Source: DASVDE01 sp963740065
Lineage (GTDB): Bacteria; Actinomycetota; Thermoleophilia; Solirubrobacterales; 70-9
NCBI GenBank assembly: GCA_963740065.1
Contig: CAVUCS010000002.1
Span: 217,657-281,656 of the forward strand
Direction of reading: 5' to 3'
Length of the DNA stretch: 64,000 bases
Shown here: piece by piece, positions 15,959 to 23,726 of the stretch
Position numbering within the stretch: the first letter of the stretch is position 1
How the letters are laid out: the number at the start of each line of letters is the position of its first letter
The notes under the pieces: generated by a model
What the model saw: only the letters and a program-made list of their open reading frames with translations
Database searches by the model: none
What the model was told of the DNA's origin: nothing
Position numbers and translations under genes: made by a program

Positions 15959-17572
15959 GTGCCGTCCGCGAGCGAATCGACCTCCCTCTACCGCCGTCAC
16001 CGCCCGGGATCCTTCGACGAGGTGGTCGGCCAGCAGCACGTCGTTCGCACCCTGCGCAACGCGGTCGAGGGGGACAAGGTCCACCACGCCTACCTCTTCG
16101 TCGGCTCGCGCGGGACCGGCAAGACCTCGATGGCGAAGATCCTCGCCCGCTCCCTCAACTGCGAGCGCGGCGGCCCGACCGTCACTCCCTGCGGGGAGTG
16201 CGAGTCCTGCTTGACGATCGCCGCCGGCACCTCCGTCGACGTAATCGAGATGGACGCCGCCTCCAACCGCTCCGTCGACGATGTCCGTGACCTGCGCGAG
16301 CGGGTCGCCTACGCCCCGGCGGGCGGCCGCTGGAAGGTCTACATCCTCGACGAGGCGCACATGCTGACCAAAGAGGCATGGAACGCCTTCCTCAAGACCC
16401 TCGAAGAGCCGCCGCCAAACACCGTTTTCGTCCTCGCCACAACCGAGTCGCACAAGGTGATGGCGACGATCGCCGACCGCTGCCAGCGCTTTGACTTTCA
16501 GCGCCCCTCTCTGGAGCAGATCTCCGAGGTGCTGAACCGGGTTGCCGCAGCGGAAGGGATCGAGGTCGAGGAGGGGGTGCCGGCGATGATCGCCCGCTCC
16601 GCCTCGGGTAGCTTCCGCGACGCCCTCGGCACCCTCGACCAGCTCGTCGCCTTCGGTGGCGAGAAGGTGAAGTTGGACGACGTGTTGGAGATGCTCGGGG
16701 CCACCGACGGGGACTTGCTCTTCGCGGCGGTCGATGCGGTCATCGCCGGCGACCCCAAAGCCGTCCTGCTCGGGGTCGAGCAAATGGCCCAGTCGGGTCG
16801 CGACCCCTCCCAGTTCGCCCGCGACCTCCTCGCCCACCTACGCCACGTCCTGGTCACCCAAACAACCGGCGACGTCCCCAGCTCCTTCGTCATCACCGCT
16901 ACCGACGAGGCCCGGTTACAAGCCCAGGCAAGCTCAATAGGCCCCGCCACCCTGGTCCGCACCATTGACGAACTCGCGGCGGCCCTGACGGCCGTACGTG
17001 AGGGAGACGACGCCCGCATGGCCGTAGAAATAGCCCTCCTAAAAGCAGCCCGCCCCGATTTCGACCCCTCCACAGAAGGTCTCCTACGCCGCATTGAACG
17101 CCTGGAACAAGGAAGCCCCCCATCCCAAGCAAGCACCACGCCACCCGCGCCGCAGGCCCCAGCCCCGCCCCGCCCATCGTCCCCCGACACCGACCCTCCC
17201 GCGGGCCAGGGCGACCTCGACCTGAAGAAGATCACCGGCGCCTGGCCGGCCGTCCTCGACAGCCTGCGCCAGACCAGCCCAGCCCTGGTCGCGACCTTCG
17301 AGGGTTCGCGGCCCGTTGGAGTGGAAGAAGGCGCCGTGAAGATCGGGTTCCCGGCCAGCGCCACTTTCAACAAACGCAAGGCGGAAGCGCCGGACAAGCG
17401 GGAGTTGGTGGAAGGCGCGTTCGAGGCCGTCCTTGGAGAGAGACTGCGCCCGGTTTACGTCCTGCTCGACGGCGACGCGACGCCCGAGGAGGAGCCCGCC
17501 GACGACGAGATCGATCACGATGCGCTGGTCGAGAGACTTAAGAAAGAGTTCGACGCTGAGGAGGTTGGTTAG
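15959..17572 (+). CDS. dnaX: DNA polymerase III subunit gamma/tau
   Basis: About 537 residues from GTG 15959 (VPSASESTSLYRRHRP). The AAA+ clamp-loader core has the YRRHRP start motif and Walker A GSRGTGKTS (about 48-56). A zinc module has Cys in NCERG and in CGECESC (about 68-85), and Walker B/DEAH is VYILDEAHML (about 126-135). A Pro/Ala-rich linker (about 380-420) and a tau-like C-terminal domain follow. It loads the sliding clamp at the replication fork. The frame is open from 15917, but GTG 15959 gives the normal N terminus. The stop abuts the ybaB start, so dnaX-ybaB-recR form one operon. No frameshift heptamer for a shorter gamma form was recognised. Confidence 0.95.
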   Translation: MPSASESTSLYRRHRPGSFDEVVGQQHVVRTLRNAVEGDKVHHAYLFVGSRGTGKTSMAKILARSLNCERGGPTVTPCGECESCLTIAAGTSVDVIEMDAASNRSVDDVRDLRERVAYAPAGGRWKVYILDEAHMLTKEAWNAFLKTLEEPPPNTVFVLATTESHKVMATIADRCQRFDFQRPSLEQISEVLNRVAAAEGIEVEEGVPAMIARSASGSFRDALGTLDQLVAFGGEKVKLDDVLEMLGATDGDLLFAAVDAVIAGDPKAVLLGVEQMAQSGRDPSQFARDLLAHLRHVLVTQTTGDVPSSFVITATDEARLQAQASSIGPATLVRTIDELAAALTAVREGDDARMAVEIALLKAARPDFDPSTEGLLRRIERLEQGSPPSQASTTPPAPQAPAPPRPSSPDTDPPAGQGDLDLKKITGAWPAVLDSLRQTSPALVATFEGSRPVGVEEGAVKIGFPASATFNKRKAEAPDKRELVEGAFEAVLGERLRPVYVLLDGDATPEEEPADDEIDHDALVERLKKEFDAEEVG

Positions 17573-17917
17573 GTGGCACGCGGTGGTGGTCCCGGTGGTT
17601 TCGACATGAACGCCATGCTGAAACAGGCGCAGCAGATGCAGGCCGAGATGCTGCAGGCGCAGGAGAAACTCAAAGACGAGGTCGTCGAGGCCAGCGCCGG
17701 CGGCGGCATGGTCAAGGTGAAGGTCAGCGGTGACCTCATCCTCAGAGAGATCTCGATCGACCCTGAGGCGGTCGATCCCGAGGACGCCGAGATGCTGGCC
17801 GACATGGTCCAGGCCGCGGTCAACGAGGGGATTCGCGCCGCCCAGGAGTTGGCCAACGCGAAGATGGGCGGGATCGCCGGCGGAATGGGCGGCCCCGGCG
17901 GCCTCCCTGGAATGTGA
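17573..17917 (+). CDS. ybaB: YbaB/EbfC family nucleoid-associated protein
   Basis: 114 residues. The core reads MNAMLKQAQQMQAEMLQAQEKL, then GGMVKVKVSGDLILREISIDPEAV and the AVNEG helix typical of this small DNA-binding dimer. The C-terminal tail is Gly/Met-rich. Start GTG 17573 directly follows the dnaX stop. The recR GTG overlaps the stop (GTGA). The dnaX-ybaB-recR order is widely conserved and suggests a role in replication or repair. Confidence 0.95.
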   Translation: MARGGGPGGFDMNAMLKQAQQMQAEMLQAQEKLKDEVVEASAGGGMVKVKVSGDLILREISIDPEAVDPEDAEMLADMVQAAVNEGIRAAQELANAKMGGIAGGMGGPGGLPGM

Positions 17918-18516
17918 GCGGCGAGGGCCCGGCGCCTCTCGCGCGCCTCGTCGCAGAGCTGTCCCGACTGCCTGGGATCGGCCAGCGCACCGCGCAGCGG
18001 CTCGCCTTTCACATTCTGCGCTCTCCCGACGAGGAGGCGACGGCGTTGGCCGGGGCGATTCGTGAAGTGAAGGAGAAGGTCGGCCTTTGCGAGGAGTGCT
18101 TCAACCTCTCCGAGGGACCGCGCTGCCGGATCTGCGCCGATTCATCTCGCGACCGCTCATTGATCTGCGTGGTCGAGGAGCCCGCTGACGTGATTCCAAT
18201 CGAGCGCACCCACGAATACCGCGGCCTCTACCACGTGCTCGGCGGCGCGCTCTCGCCGATCGACGGCGTCGACCCCGACGATCTCAAGATCGCCGAGCTA
18301 CTCCGCCGGGTCGAGGGCGGCGAAGCGCGCGAGGTCGTCCTTGCCACCAACCCCACCACCACCGGCGAAGCGACCGCGCTCCATATCGCCGAGCGCCTGC
18401 GCGGCCAGGTCACGGTCACCCGCCTTGCCAGCGGTCTCCCCGTCGGCGCGGACCTCGAACACGCCGACGAGGTGACGCTGGGTAAGGCGTTGGCCGGGCG
18501 CCGCTCGCTTGACTAG
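17914..18516 (+). CDS. recR: Recombination protein RecR
   Basis: 200 residues, normal for RecR. The helix-hairpin-helix segment is LSRLPGIGQRTAQRLAFHIL. A four-Cys zinc finger CEECFNLSEGPRCRIC lies at about 58-73. A Toprim domain follows (ICVVEEPADVIPIER, EVVLATNPTTTGEATALHI) and a C-terminal VTRLASGLPVGADLEHADE segment closes the protein. RecR acts with RecF/RecO to load RecA at gaps. The last 4 bp overlap the end of the convergent downstream gene. Confidence 0.96.
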   Translation: MSGEGPAPLARLVAELSRLPGIGQRTAQRLAFHILRSPDEEATALAGAIREVKEKVGLCEECFNLSEGPRCRICADSSRDRSLICVVEEPADVIPIERTHEYRGLYHVLGGALSPIDGVDPDDLKIAELLRRVEGGEAREVVLATNPTTTGEATALHIAERLRGQVTVTRLASGLPVGADLEHADEVTLGKALAGRRSLD

Positions 18517-18917
18517 CGGCGCTTCGCGCTGAAGGAGATCCAGCGCGACTTGCACTTCAACTTCTTTGTCTTGTCGATCACGCGCAGCTTGCCGCGCAGC
18601 TTTCGGCCCTTGAGGCGCCCTCTAAAGCGCACCGTGTCGGTCCGGCCGTACTGAACGTCCTTGAACGAGCCGCCGCGTAGCCGGGTGGGTAGAAACCCAC
18701 TCTCGGTGAGGATCAGAGTGCTGCCGTCTCGACACTTGAGGCTGGCCTTGAAGCGCAGGACCTTCATCTTGCGACCGGTAACCGCCGCCTTGAGCTTGTG
18801 ACGCTGAGCCGTCTTGCCGGTGAACATTCGGGCCTCGGCAGACTCGGCCGAAGCCGTCGCGCTCATGGCGAGCAGGCCGCACACCAAAGCGCCGCTCAGG
18901 AACAGTCGAAAAAGCAT
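18513..18917 (-). CDS. Small secreted hypothetical protein
   Basis: 134 residues with a clear signal peptide (LFRLFLSGALVCGLLAMSATASAE, cleavage near ASA). The basic mature domain is probably all beta and has two Cys (LKCRDG and LKCKSRW) that could form a disulfide. The segment VRFRGRLKGRKLRGKLRV resembles repeats in other secreted proteins of this lineage. A GGAGG lies upstream of the ATG. Function unknown. It is divergent from the Crp/Fnr gene and overlaps recR by 4 bp at the 3' end. Confidence 0.75.
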   Translation of the reverse strand: MLFRLFLSGALVCGLLAMSATASAESAEARMFTGKTAQRHKLKAAVTGRKMKVLRFKASLKCRDGSTLILTESGFLPTRLRGGSFKDVQYGRTDTVRFRGRLKGRKLRGKLRVIDKTKKLKCKSRWISFSAKRR

Positions 18918-18941
18918 CCCGCCTCCTTCATGTGGTTTCCC

Positions 18942-18970
18942 TTGCCCGGAATTTCTCTGTACCCGGGCAA
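18942..18970. promoter_or_regulatory. Inverted repeat in divergent promoter region
   Basis: Arms TTGCCCGG (18942-18949) and CCGGGCAA (18963-18970) separated by 13 bp, between the secreted-protein gene and the Crp/Fnr gene. It could be an operator for either gene or a hairpin in the leader. Confidence 0.4.
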
Positions 18971-19000
18971 CAGGGAGTCATGCGGACGGCTGCGCCTGGC

Positions 19001-19016
19001 TGTCAGCTTGCTGACA
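19001..19016. promoter_or_regulatory. Perfect palindrome, candidate Crp/Fnr-family operator
   Basis: TGTCAGCTTGCTGACA is a perfect palindrome centred about 45 bp before the start of a Crp/Fnr-family gene. Half-site TGTCAG and 16-bp length suit a dimeric Crp/Fnr regulator, so autoregulation is a reasonable inference. Confidence 0.5.
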
Positions 19017-19052
19017 CCGCAACATGTCGGGATAGGGTGAGTTCCGAGAAGA

Positions 19053-19658
19053 ATGGATGGCTTTCCAACGATTGCCCTCCCACCCGGTGAATGGTGTCCT
19101 CCGGAGGACACCAAGGCGAGCACCGGCTATCTGGTGGTCGCCGGAATGCTGCTGCGCCGCGTGCTGGTGGGGGAGGGAACCAGCGTCGAGCTGCTGGGCA
19201 AAGACGATCTGCTCCTACCGGATCGGGAGGAGTCCGTCTCCTTCTCTCGGGCCGAGTGGGAGGTCGTCGAGCCCGCGCGCCTCGGCGTGCTTGACCTCAG
19301 CCCAGAGTCGCCGCTGGCGCGCCGGCCGGAGATAGTCACCGCGCTCGCCAACAGGGCCGTCGACCGATCGCGGTTCCTTGCGATCCAGTCGGCGATCATG
19401 AGCATCGTTGGGGTTGAGGAGCGCCTCCTGGCGTTGCTTTGGGCGCTTGCCGAGCGATGGGGCGATGCCGTTCCCGGCGGGGCTGAGGTCAGCCTCGACG
19501 TCCCTCAAGCAGTTCTGGCGGAGATGATTGGAGCGCGGCGGCCAACCGTCAGTGGAGCGCTCGGCGGGCTCTGCGAGCGCGGCCTGGTCAAAGCTGACGA
19601 GCCCGGCCGCTGGGTTCTGCGGGGCCCTCCTCCCGATGTTCCCGACGCGACCGAGTAG
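19053..19658 (+). CDS. Crp/Fnr-family transcriptional regulator
   Basis: 201 residues. A cupin-like N-terminal sensor region (YLVVAGMLLRRVLVGEGTSVELLG) is followed by a dimerisation helix and a C-terminal helix-turn-helix of the Crp type (VPQAVLAEMIGARRPTVSGALGGLCERGLV). The sensor is shorter than in classic CRP and lacks an obvious cAMP-phosphate motif or Fnr cysteines, so the signal is unknown. A perfect 20-bp palindrome (19093-19112, GGTGTCCTCC and its mirror) lies in codons 14-20. Confidence 0.82.
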   Translation: MDGFPTIALPPGEWCPPEDTKASTGYLVVAGMLLRRVLVGEGTSVELLGKDDLLLPDREESVSFSRAEWEVVEPARLGVLDLSPESPLARRPEIVTALANRAVDRSRFLAIQSAIMSIVGVEERLLALLWALAERWGDAVPGGAEVSLDVPQAVLAEMIGARRPTVSGALGGLCERGLVKADEPGRWVLRGPPPDVPDATE

Positions 19659-19740
19659 ACGCTTTTCCTAGACGATCGTCAACCCGCAAATAGCGGTTTT
19701 CCGTCGCTCTGCCGTCCGCCCCCTGCGCCAAGGTCTTGGC

Positions 19741-20376
19741 GTGGCCACGGGAGCCCCAGCCAAACCCGAGTCTCCTACCGAGAAACTCGCTCGCGAGCTG
19801 TTCGCCTCGGCGGCGCAGCGGCTGGCGGAAGAGTTCGGCTCTGTCGCCGCCACCGCGGTCGATGCGCTCAACGATCCGGCCGCGCCCGTTACCGGTGACC
19901 AGGGGGAGATCGCGACCCTCTATCGGGAGGGGCAGATGCGTCGCCGGCTGGACCAGTTGATCGAGGCCAATCGGCGCTATGGACACCCGTTTGGCCTCGC
20001 CGTCTTCGATGTCGAGGGGCCGGGGACGCGTAACGGGGGCGGCGGAGAGGAGACGGTGCTGGCGGTCGTCGGAGCGGCCCTCCGCGACAGCGTCCGCCTC
20101 GTCGACGAGGCGTTTCACCTGCAGGAGAACGCGTTCTGCGTCCTCGCCCCAAATCAGGACACGGTCGGGGGCGTGCAGATGACCGACCGGCTCTTGCGGA
20201 TGTTGGATGAGCTGGAGGACGCCGGGGGGTTGAAGATCGGCGTTTCGGCGGGCGTCGTTGCCTGTCCCGAGCATGGCGCCGAGGCTGAGGAGCTGCTGCA
20301 CAAAGCCGATGAGGCGATGTGGCGGGCACGCGCGATTGGCCAGCCCGTAGGCGTTGGCGTTTTGCAAGATCGCTGA
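19741..20376 (+). CDS. Degenerate GGDEF-domain protein
   Basis: 211 residues from GTG 19741. Residues about 60-205 follow the diguanylate cyclase fold: LDQLIEANRRYGHPFGLAVFDVEG, then TVLAVVGAALRDSVR. Toward the end come IGVSAGVVACPEHGAEAEELLHKADEAMWRAR. The GG(D/E)EF loop is replaced by QENAFCVL, so c-di-GMP synthesis is not expected. The second half of the usual substrate-contact motif is also altered. It may bind a nucleotide or serve as a structural regulator. The MerR-like gene follows by about 90 bp. Confidence 0.7.
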   Translation: MATGAPAKPESPTEKLARELFASAAQRLAEEFGSVAATAVDALNDPAAPVTGDQGEIATLYREGQMRRRLDQLIEANRRYGHPFGLAVFDVEGPGTRNGGGGEETVLAVVGAALRDSVRLVDEAFHLQENAFCVLAPNQDTVGGVQMTDRLLRMLDELEDAGGLKIGVSAGVVACPEHGAEAEELLHKADEAMWRARAIGQPVGVGVLQDR

Positions 20377-20469
20377 CAGATCGCCGAAATTTGTCCATAA
20401 CCGATGTAAACCCGGATTTGGGGTGGGAGAATGCCGCCAGCGCGGCGAACACTCGTCACGCATCCCCTT

Positions 20470-21309
20470 ATGCCAGGAATCCGCACAAACGCAGCTGCCG
20501 AGGTGCTCGGCGTCAGCCCAAACACGCTCCGTAGCTGGGAGCGCCGCTACGGCTACCCGACGCCGAAGCGCACCCCGGGCAACCACCGCAACTACGAGCT
20601 GGTGGAGTTGCAGACGCTGCGCGATGCCCTGGCTCAGACCGGAAACATCTCTTCGGCAATTGAACTTGCCCGCCAGCGCCAGTCTGCGCCGGCAAGCAGC
20701 AACAGCTTGCTCGCCGCGCTTGAGGGCTTCGATGAGGACGCCGCCGATCGTGCGATTGAGGAAAGCCTGGCGCTGCGCCCGTTGGAGCGCACCGTCGAGG
20801 AGATGCTGCTGCCGGCCGTCGACCAACTCGCAGCCGACCCGGAGCGTGAGCCGGAGCTGGAGTTCGCCAGCCGCTGGGCGATGGGCTGGCTGCACGGCGC
20901 TCGCCGCCTTGCCAGCACCGCTTCGCGTCCCGCCGGGATACTGCTGCTCGACTCCAGCAACGGCGCCGACGCCGAGGCGGTCCACGTCCAGGCGCTCGAC
21001 TTGGCCCTGCGCCGCGCCGGCTTCCGCGTGCTGATGCTTTCAACCGAGCTCGGTGACGAGCGCCTTGAGCGCGCCCTCGGCGCTCTCGATCCGACGGCGA
21101 TCGTCCTCTGCGGCCCCGGCGCCGAGACCATCGACATCGTGCAGCTGATGCGCAAGATTCGCGGACTCGACTTCCACGCCCCCCTCTTCGGCTTCCGCGC
21201 CGCCGGCCTGATCGCCGACGCCGTCCCCTCCGCGGGCGAGTCCCCGAGCGCGGTCACCGGAATGCTCAACGCGGACCTGCGCCGCCGCGCCGCCCAGGCT
21301 TTCGCCTGA
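20470..21309 (+). CDS. MerR-family regulator with a cobalamin-binding-like C-terminal domain
   Basis: 279 residues from ATG 20470 (MPGIRTNAAAEVLG). The N terminus is a MerR winged helix (AAEVLGVSPNTLRSWERRYGYPTPKRT). A helical bundle (about 85-165) and a Rossmann-like domain (ALDLALRRAGFRVLMLSTEL) are arranged as in CarH/LitR photosensory repressors. The B12 motif D-x-H-x2-G is not present; the equivalent place reads SSNGADAEAVH. Adenosylcobalamin binding, and so light sensing, is doubtful. ATG 20470 is preferred over the upstream frame start at 20431. Confidence 0.72.
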   Translation: MPGIRTNAAAEVLGVSPNTLRSWERRYGYPTPKRTPGNHRNYELVELQTLRDALAQTGNISSAIELARQRQSAPASSNSLLAALEGFDEDAADRAIEESLALRPLERTVEEMLLPAVDQLAADPEREPELEFASRWAMGWLHGARRLASTASRPAGILLLDSSNGADAEAVHVQALDLALRRAGFRVLMLSTELGDERLERALGALDPTAIVLCGPGAETIDIVQLMRKIRGLDFHAPLFGFRAAGLIADAVPSAGESPSAVTGMLNADLRRRAAQAFA

Positions 21310-21312
21310 GCG

Positions 21313-21351
21313 TTCACCAAATCTTCTCCAGATCGAAACAAGCGATTCACC
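21313..21351 (+). promoter_or_regulatory. Candidate PHO box upstream of the winged-helix gene
   Basis: TTCACC (21313-21318), TTCTCC (21324-21329) and TTCACC (21346-21351), that is TTCACC-N5-TTCTCC-N16-TTCACC with an 11-bp pitch and one skipped unit. The same motif and spacing occur at 36791-36829 before pstS. Streptomyces PhoP boxes also use 11-bp units containing GTTCACC, so a phosphate-response operator is inferred. Confidence 0.6.
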
Positions 21352-21378
21352 GGGTCGCTCTCGTGGCCGGGCATCGTT

Positions 21379-21732
21379 GTGGCCATGCTGGCCGCAGCAC
21401 AGACTTCCCCGACGCCTGAGGGAGTCCGCCGGGTAGCGAATCTCGAGATTCGCCCAGCCGAGCTGCAGGTTCTGGCCGACGGGCAGCGGGTGGGGCTGAC
21501 GGTACGCGAGTTCGAACTCTTCTTCGTCCTCATTCAGCGACTGGACAGCGTCGTGCAGCGACCCGATATCTACGAGCTGATGTGGGGCGGCAACATGCCG
21601 CAGCGCGACCGCTCGGTCGACGTGCTGGTGCGCAAGGTGCGCGGCAAGCTTGAGACTGTCGCGCCGGACTGGCGCTACATCCACACCCACTTTGGTGTCG
21701 GTTATCGATTCTCGCCAGAGCGGATCCGGTAG
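21379..21732 (+). CDS. Orphan OmpR/PhoB-type winged-helix DNA-binding protein
   Basis: 117 residues containing only a C-terminal effector domain. The recognition region reads VGLTVREFELFFVLIQRLDSVVQRPDIYELMW, then RSVDVLVRKVRGKLE and YIHTHFGVGYRF, as in PhoB/OmpR. No receiver domain is present, so it cannot be controlled by phosphorylation in the usual way. A candidate PHO box lies directly upstream and a secreted-protein gene starts 8 bp downstream. It may regulate the phosphate-related cluster and itself (inference). ATG 21385 is an alternative start. Confidence 0.78.
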   Translation: MAMLAAAQTSPTPEGVRRVANLEIRPAELQVLADGQRVGLTVREFELFFVLIQRLDSVVQRPDIYELMWGGNMPQRDRSVDVLVRKVRGKLETVAPDWRYIHTHFGVGYRFSPERIR

Positions 21733-21740
21733 CGGGGGTC

Positions 21741-23726
21741 ATGCGGTATCGAGTTCCGCCGCGCACGATCTCGCGGCTCGCGGTCGCGACGGCCTGCGGG
21801 CTGGCCCTCACCGTGCCGGCGACGGCGGGCGCCGTTGTTTCCGACGTCCAGCAGATAGACGGGCCGAGCGCCGGCGTGATTGACGTCGCCGACGCGGCGA
21901 TGTCGGAGGACGGCAGCGGCGGCATCGTCTACCTGAAGCGGGTCGGTGGCCACAGCCACGTTTTCGCGGCGCGTTTCCGCGACGGCGTCTGGAGTGGTGC
22001 GCAGCGGGTCGATGTCGGCCAGGACTTCGATTCCAGCTGGGCACGGATCGGCGCGGGCGACGGCGGCCGGCTCATCGTCACCTGGGTGCAGGAGTTCGGC
22101 ATCGAGAGCGACCGCATGTTCTCGGCGACGCTTGACCCGGGCGCGACGAGCTTTCAGGCGCCGGTGCCGATTGACTTCAACGTTGGAGAGGCAACCTCAA
22201 CCTATCCCGACCTGGCGATGAGCCGCGGCGGGCAGGCCTACCTCGTCTACCGGGTGGTGACCGACGTCAGCCCCTCCAACCCACCCGGCTACATCGGCGC
22301 CGACGTTCGCGTCGCCCGCTACAACAGCCGCCTTTGGTCGGTGCTGGGGACGCCGATCGACCGCAGCATCACTACACCGGTGCGGGCGCCCACCGAGGAG
22401 AACGCGCCCGAGGTTGGGATCGACGTGCAAGGTCAGGGCGTTGTCGCCTGGCAGGAGCCCGACGACGAGTTCGTCGACCGAGTCTGGGCGCGGCGCCTGT
22501 TCGGGACCAGCACCGGCATCCCGCTACAGGTCAGCCCCTCCAGCTGGGATGGACTGCCCCTACGCGGTGCCGCCGACGCCTTCTCGCTTGATGTCTCCGG
22601 CTTCGGCCAGGCGGCTGTCGCTTTCCGCCAGCAGCCAGGGCAGGCGAGCGCGCTCGACGCGCCGCGCGTTTTCGTCAACGAGATGCCCGATGTCTTCGCC
22701 CAGTTTTCAGGCGCCTTCGCCGGGGCACGGATTGCCGATGGCGCGACCGCGGTGGGTTGGGAGCGCCGAGCGTCGCTGTCGACTCTCGCGGCCTTTTCAT
22801 AGCCGGCTTTGGCTCCGGCGCCGCGACCCTTCTCAGCTCCGGCGACGACGCCGGCGTCGGCGAGGTCGAGCGCCTCGACGAGGGTGTCAGCAGCGTCGCG
22901 GGCGATCCGCTCCTCGACCTCGCCAAGACTGGTGCCGCGGTGGTCGGCTTGGCGCGAGCTGCAAGGCAACGTCGGACTCGTCGGCCTGCAGGAGCGCCGC
23001 GCCGACGGCGTCGTCGAGCCGACTGAGTTGAGCGCCGAGCGAGGGGGCGCGGTGGGGCGGATGGCCATCGGCGGCTCCGGCTTGGGCGACGGGATAGTCG
23101 CCTGGCAGCAGGGCGCGGGGGCAATTCGCAGATCGCCGCTGCGGTGGTAGACGCCCCTCCCGATTCATTCTTGGTCCTGCTCCCCAGCGGCTGGCAGAGC
23201 AAGCGCAGAATCAAGATCGCCTGGGACCACTCGCTCAACGCGATCGGCCGCATCCGCTACTCGGTCAGCGTTGACGATGAGCCGGTGGTTGAGAACCGCA
23301 GAGGTCTGCGCGCATTGCTCAAGCCCGACGACATCGGCGACGGCCGCCATCGCATCCAGGTCTTCGCGGTCGACGACCTCGGGCAGGAGACTGGAAGCCG
23401 GGTCGGACGCCTGCTGGTTGATCGCCGGGCGCCGCGGGTGAAGTTGCGTCGGCGGGGAGGAAGCTGACGGTGATCGTCTCCGACGGCGGGCGGAGCGCCG
23501 GCTCGGGCTTAAGGCGGCGCTCGGTCAGGGTTTCCTTCGGTGAGGGTGGCAGCGCCGCTTCGGCCTCGGCCGCAAGGGGAGAGAAAGGGCAAGGGAGGCA
23601 AGAAGCGCGCGGTCACCTGCGGTCAGTCATACCTTCAGCCACGCCGGCCGCTTCCGGGTCGCCGTCAGCGCGCGCGACCGCGCCGGCAACCGGACCAGAT
23701 TCAAGCGGAGGGTGAAGGTCCGATGA
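21741..23726 (+). CDS. Secreted beta-propeller-like protein, frameshifted
   Basis: A signal peptide (RLAVATACGLALTVPATAGAV) is followed by repeated beta-rich units (GGIVYLKRVGGHSHVFAARF, QGVVAWQEPDDEF, GQAAVAFRQQ), suggesting a seven-bladed-propeller-like surface protein. The first 353 residues are in one frame to 22802. The protein then continues in other frames: VAVDSRGLFIAGFGSGAA, a segment near 23000 (GLVGLQERRADG) and 23144-23467 (IRYSVSVDDEPVVENRRGL, an Ig-like domain). The likely end KRRVKVR is at 23726, where an ATGA overlap begins the next gene. At least four one-base shifts are needed. Function unknown; the position suggests part of the phosphate-linked surface cluster. Confidence 0.6.

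Noticed and set aside
19682..19703. Terminator after the Crp/Fnr gene
   Set aside because: The stem CCGC/GCGG with TTTT is too short to support with confidence.
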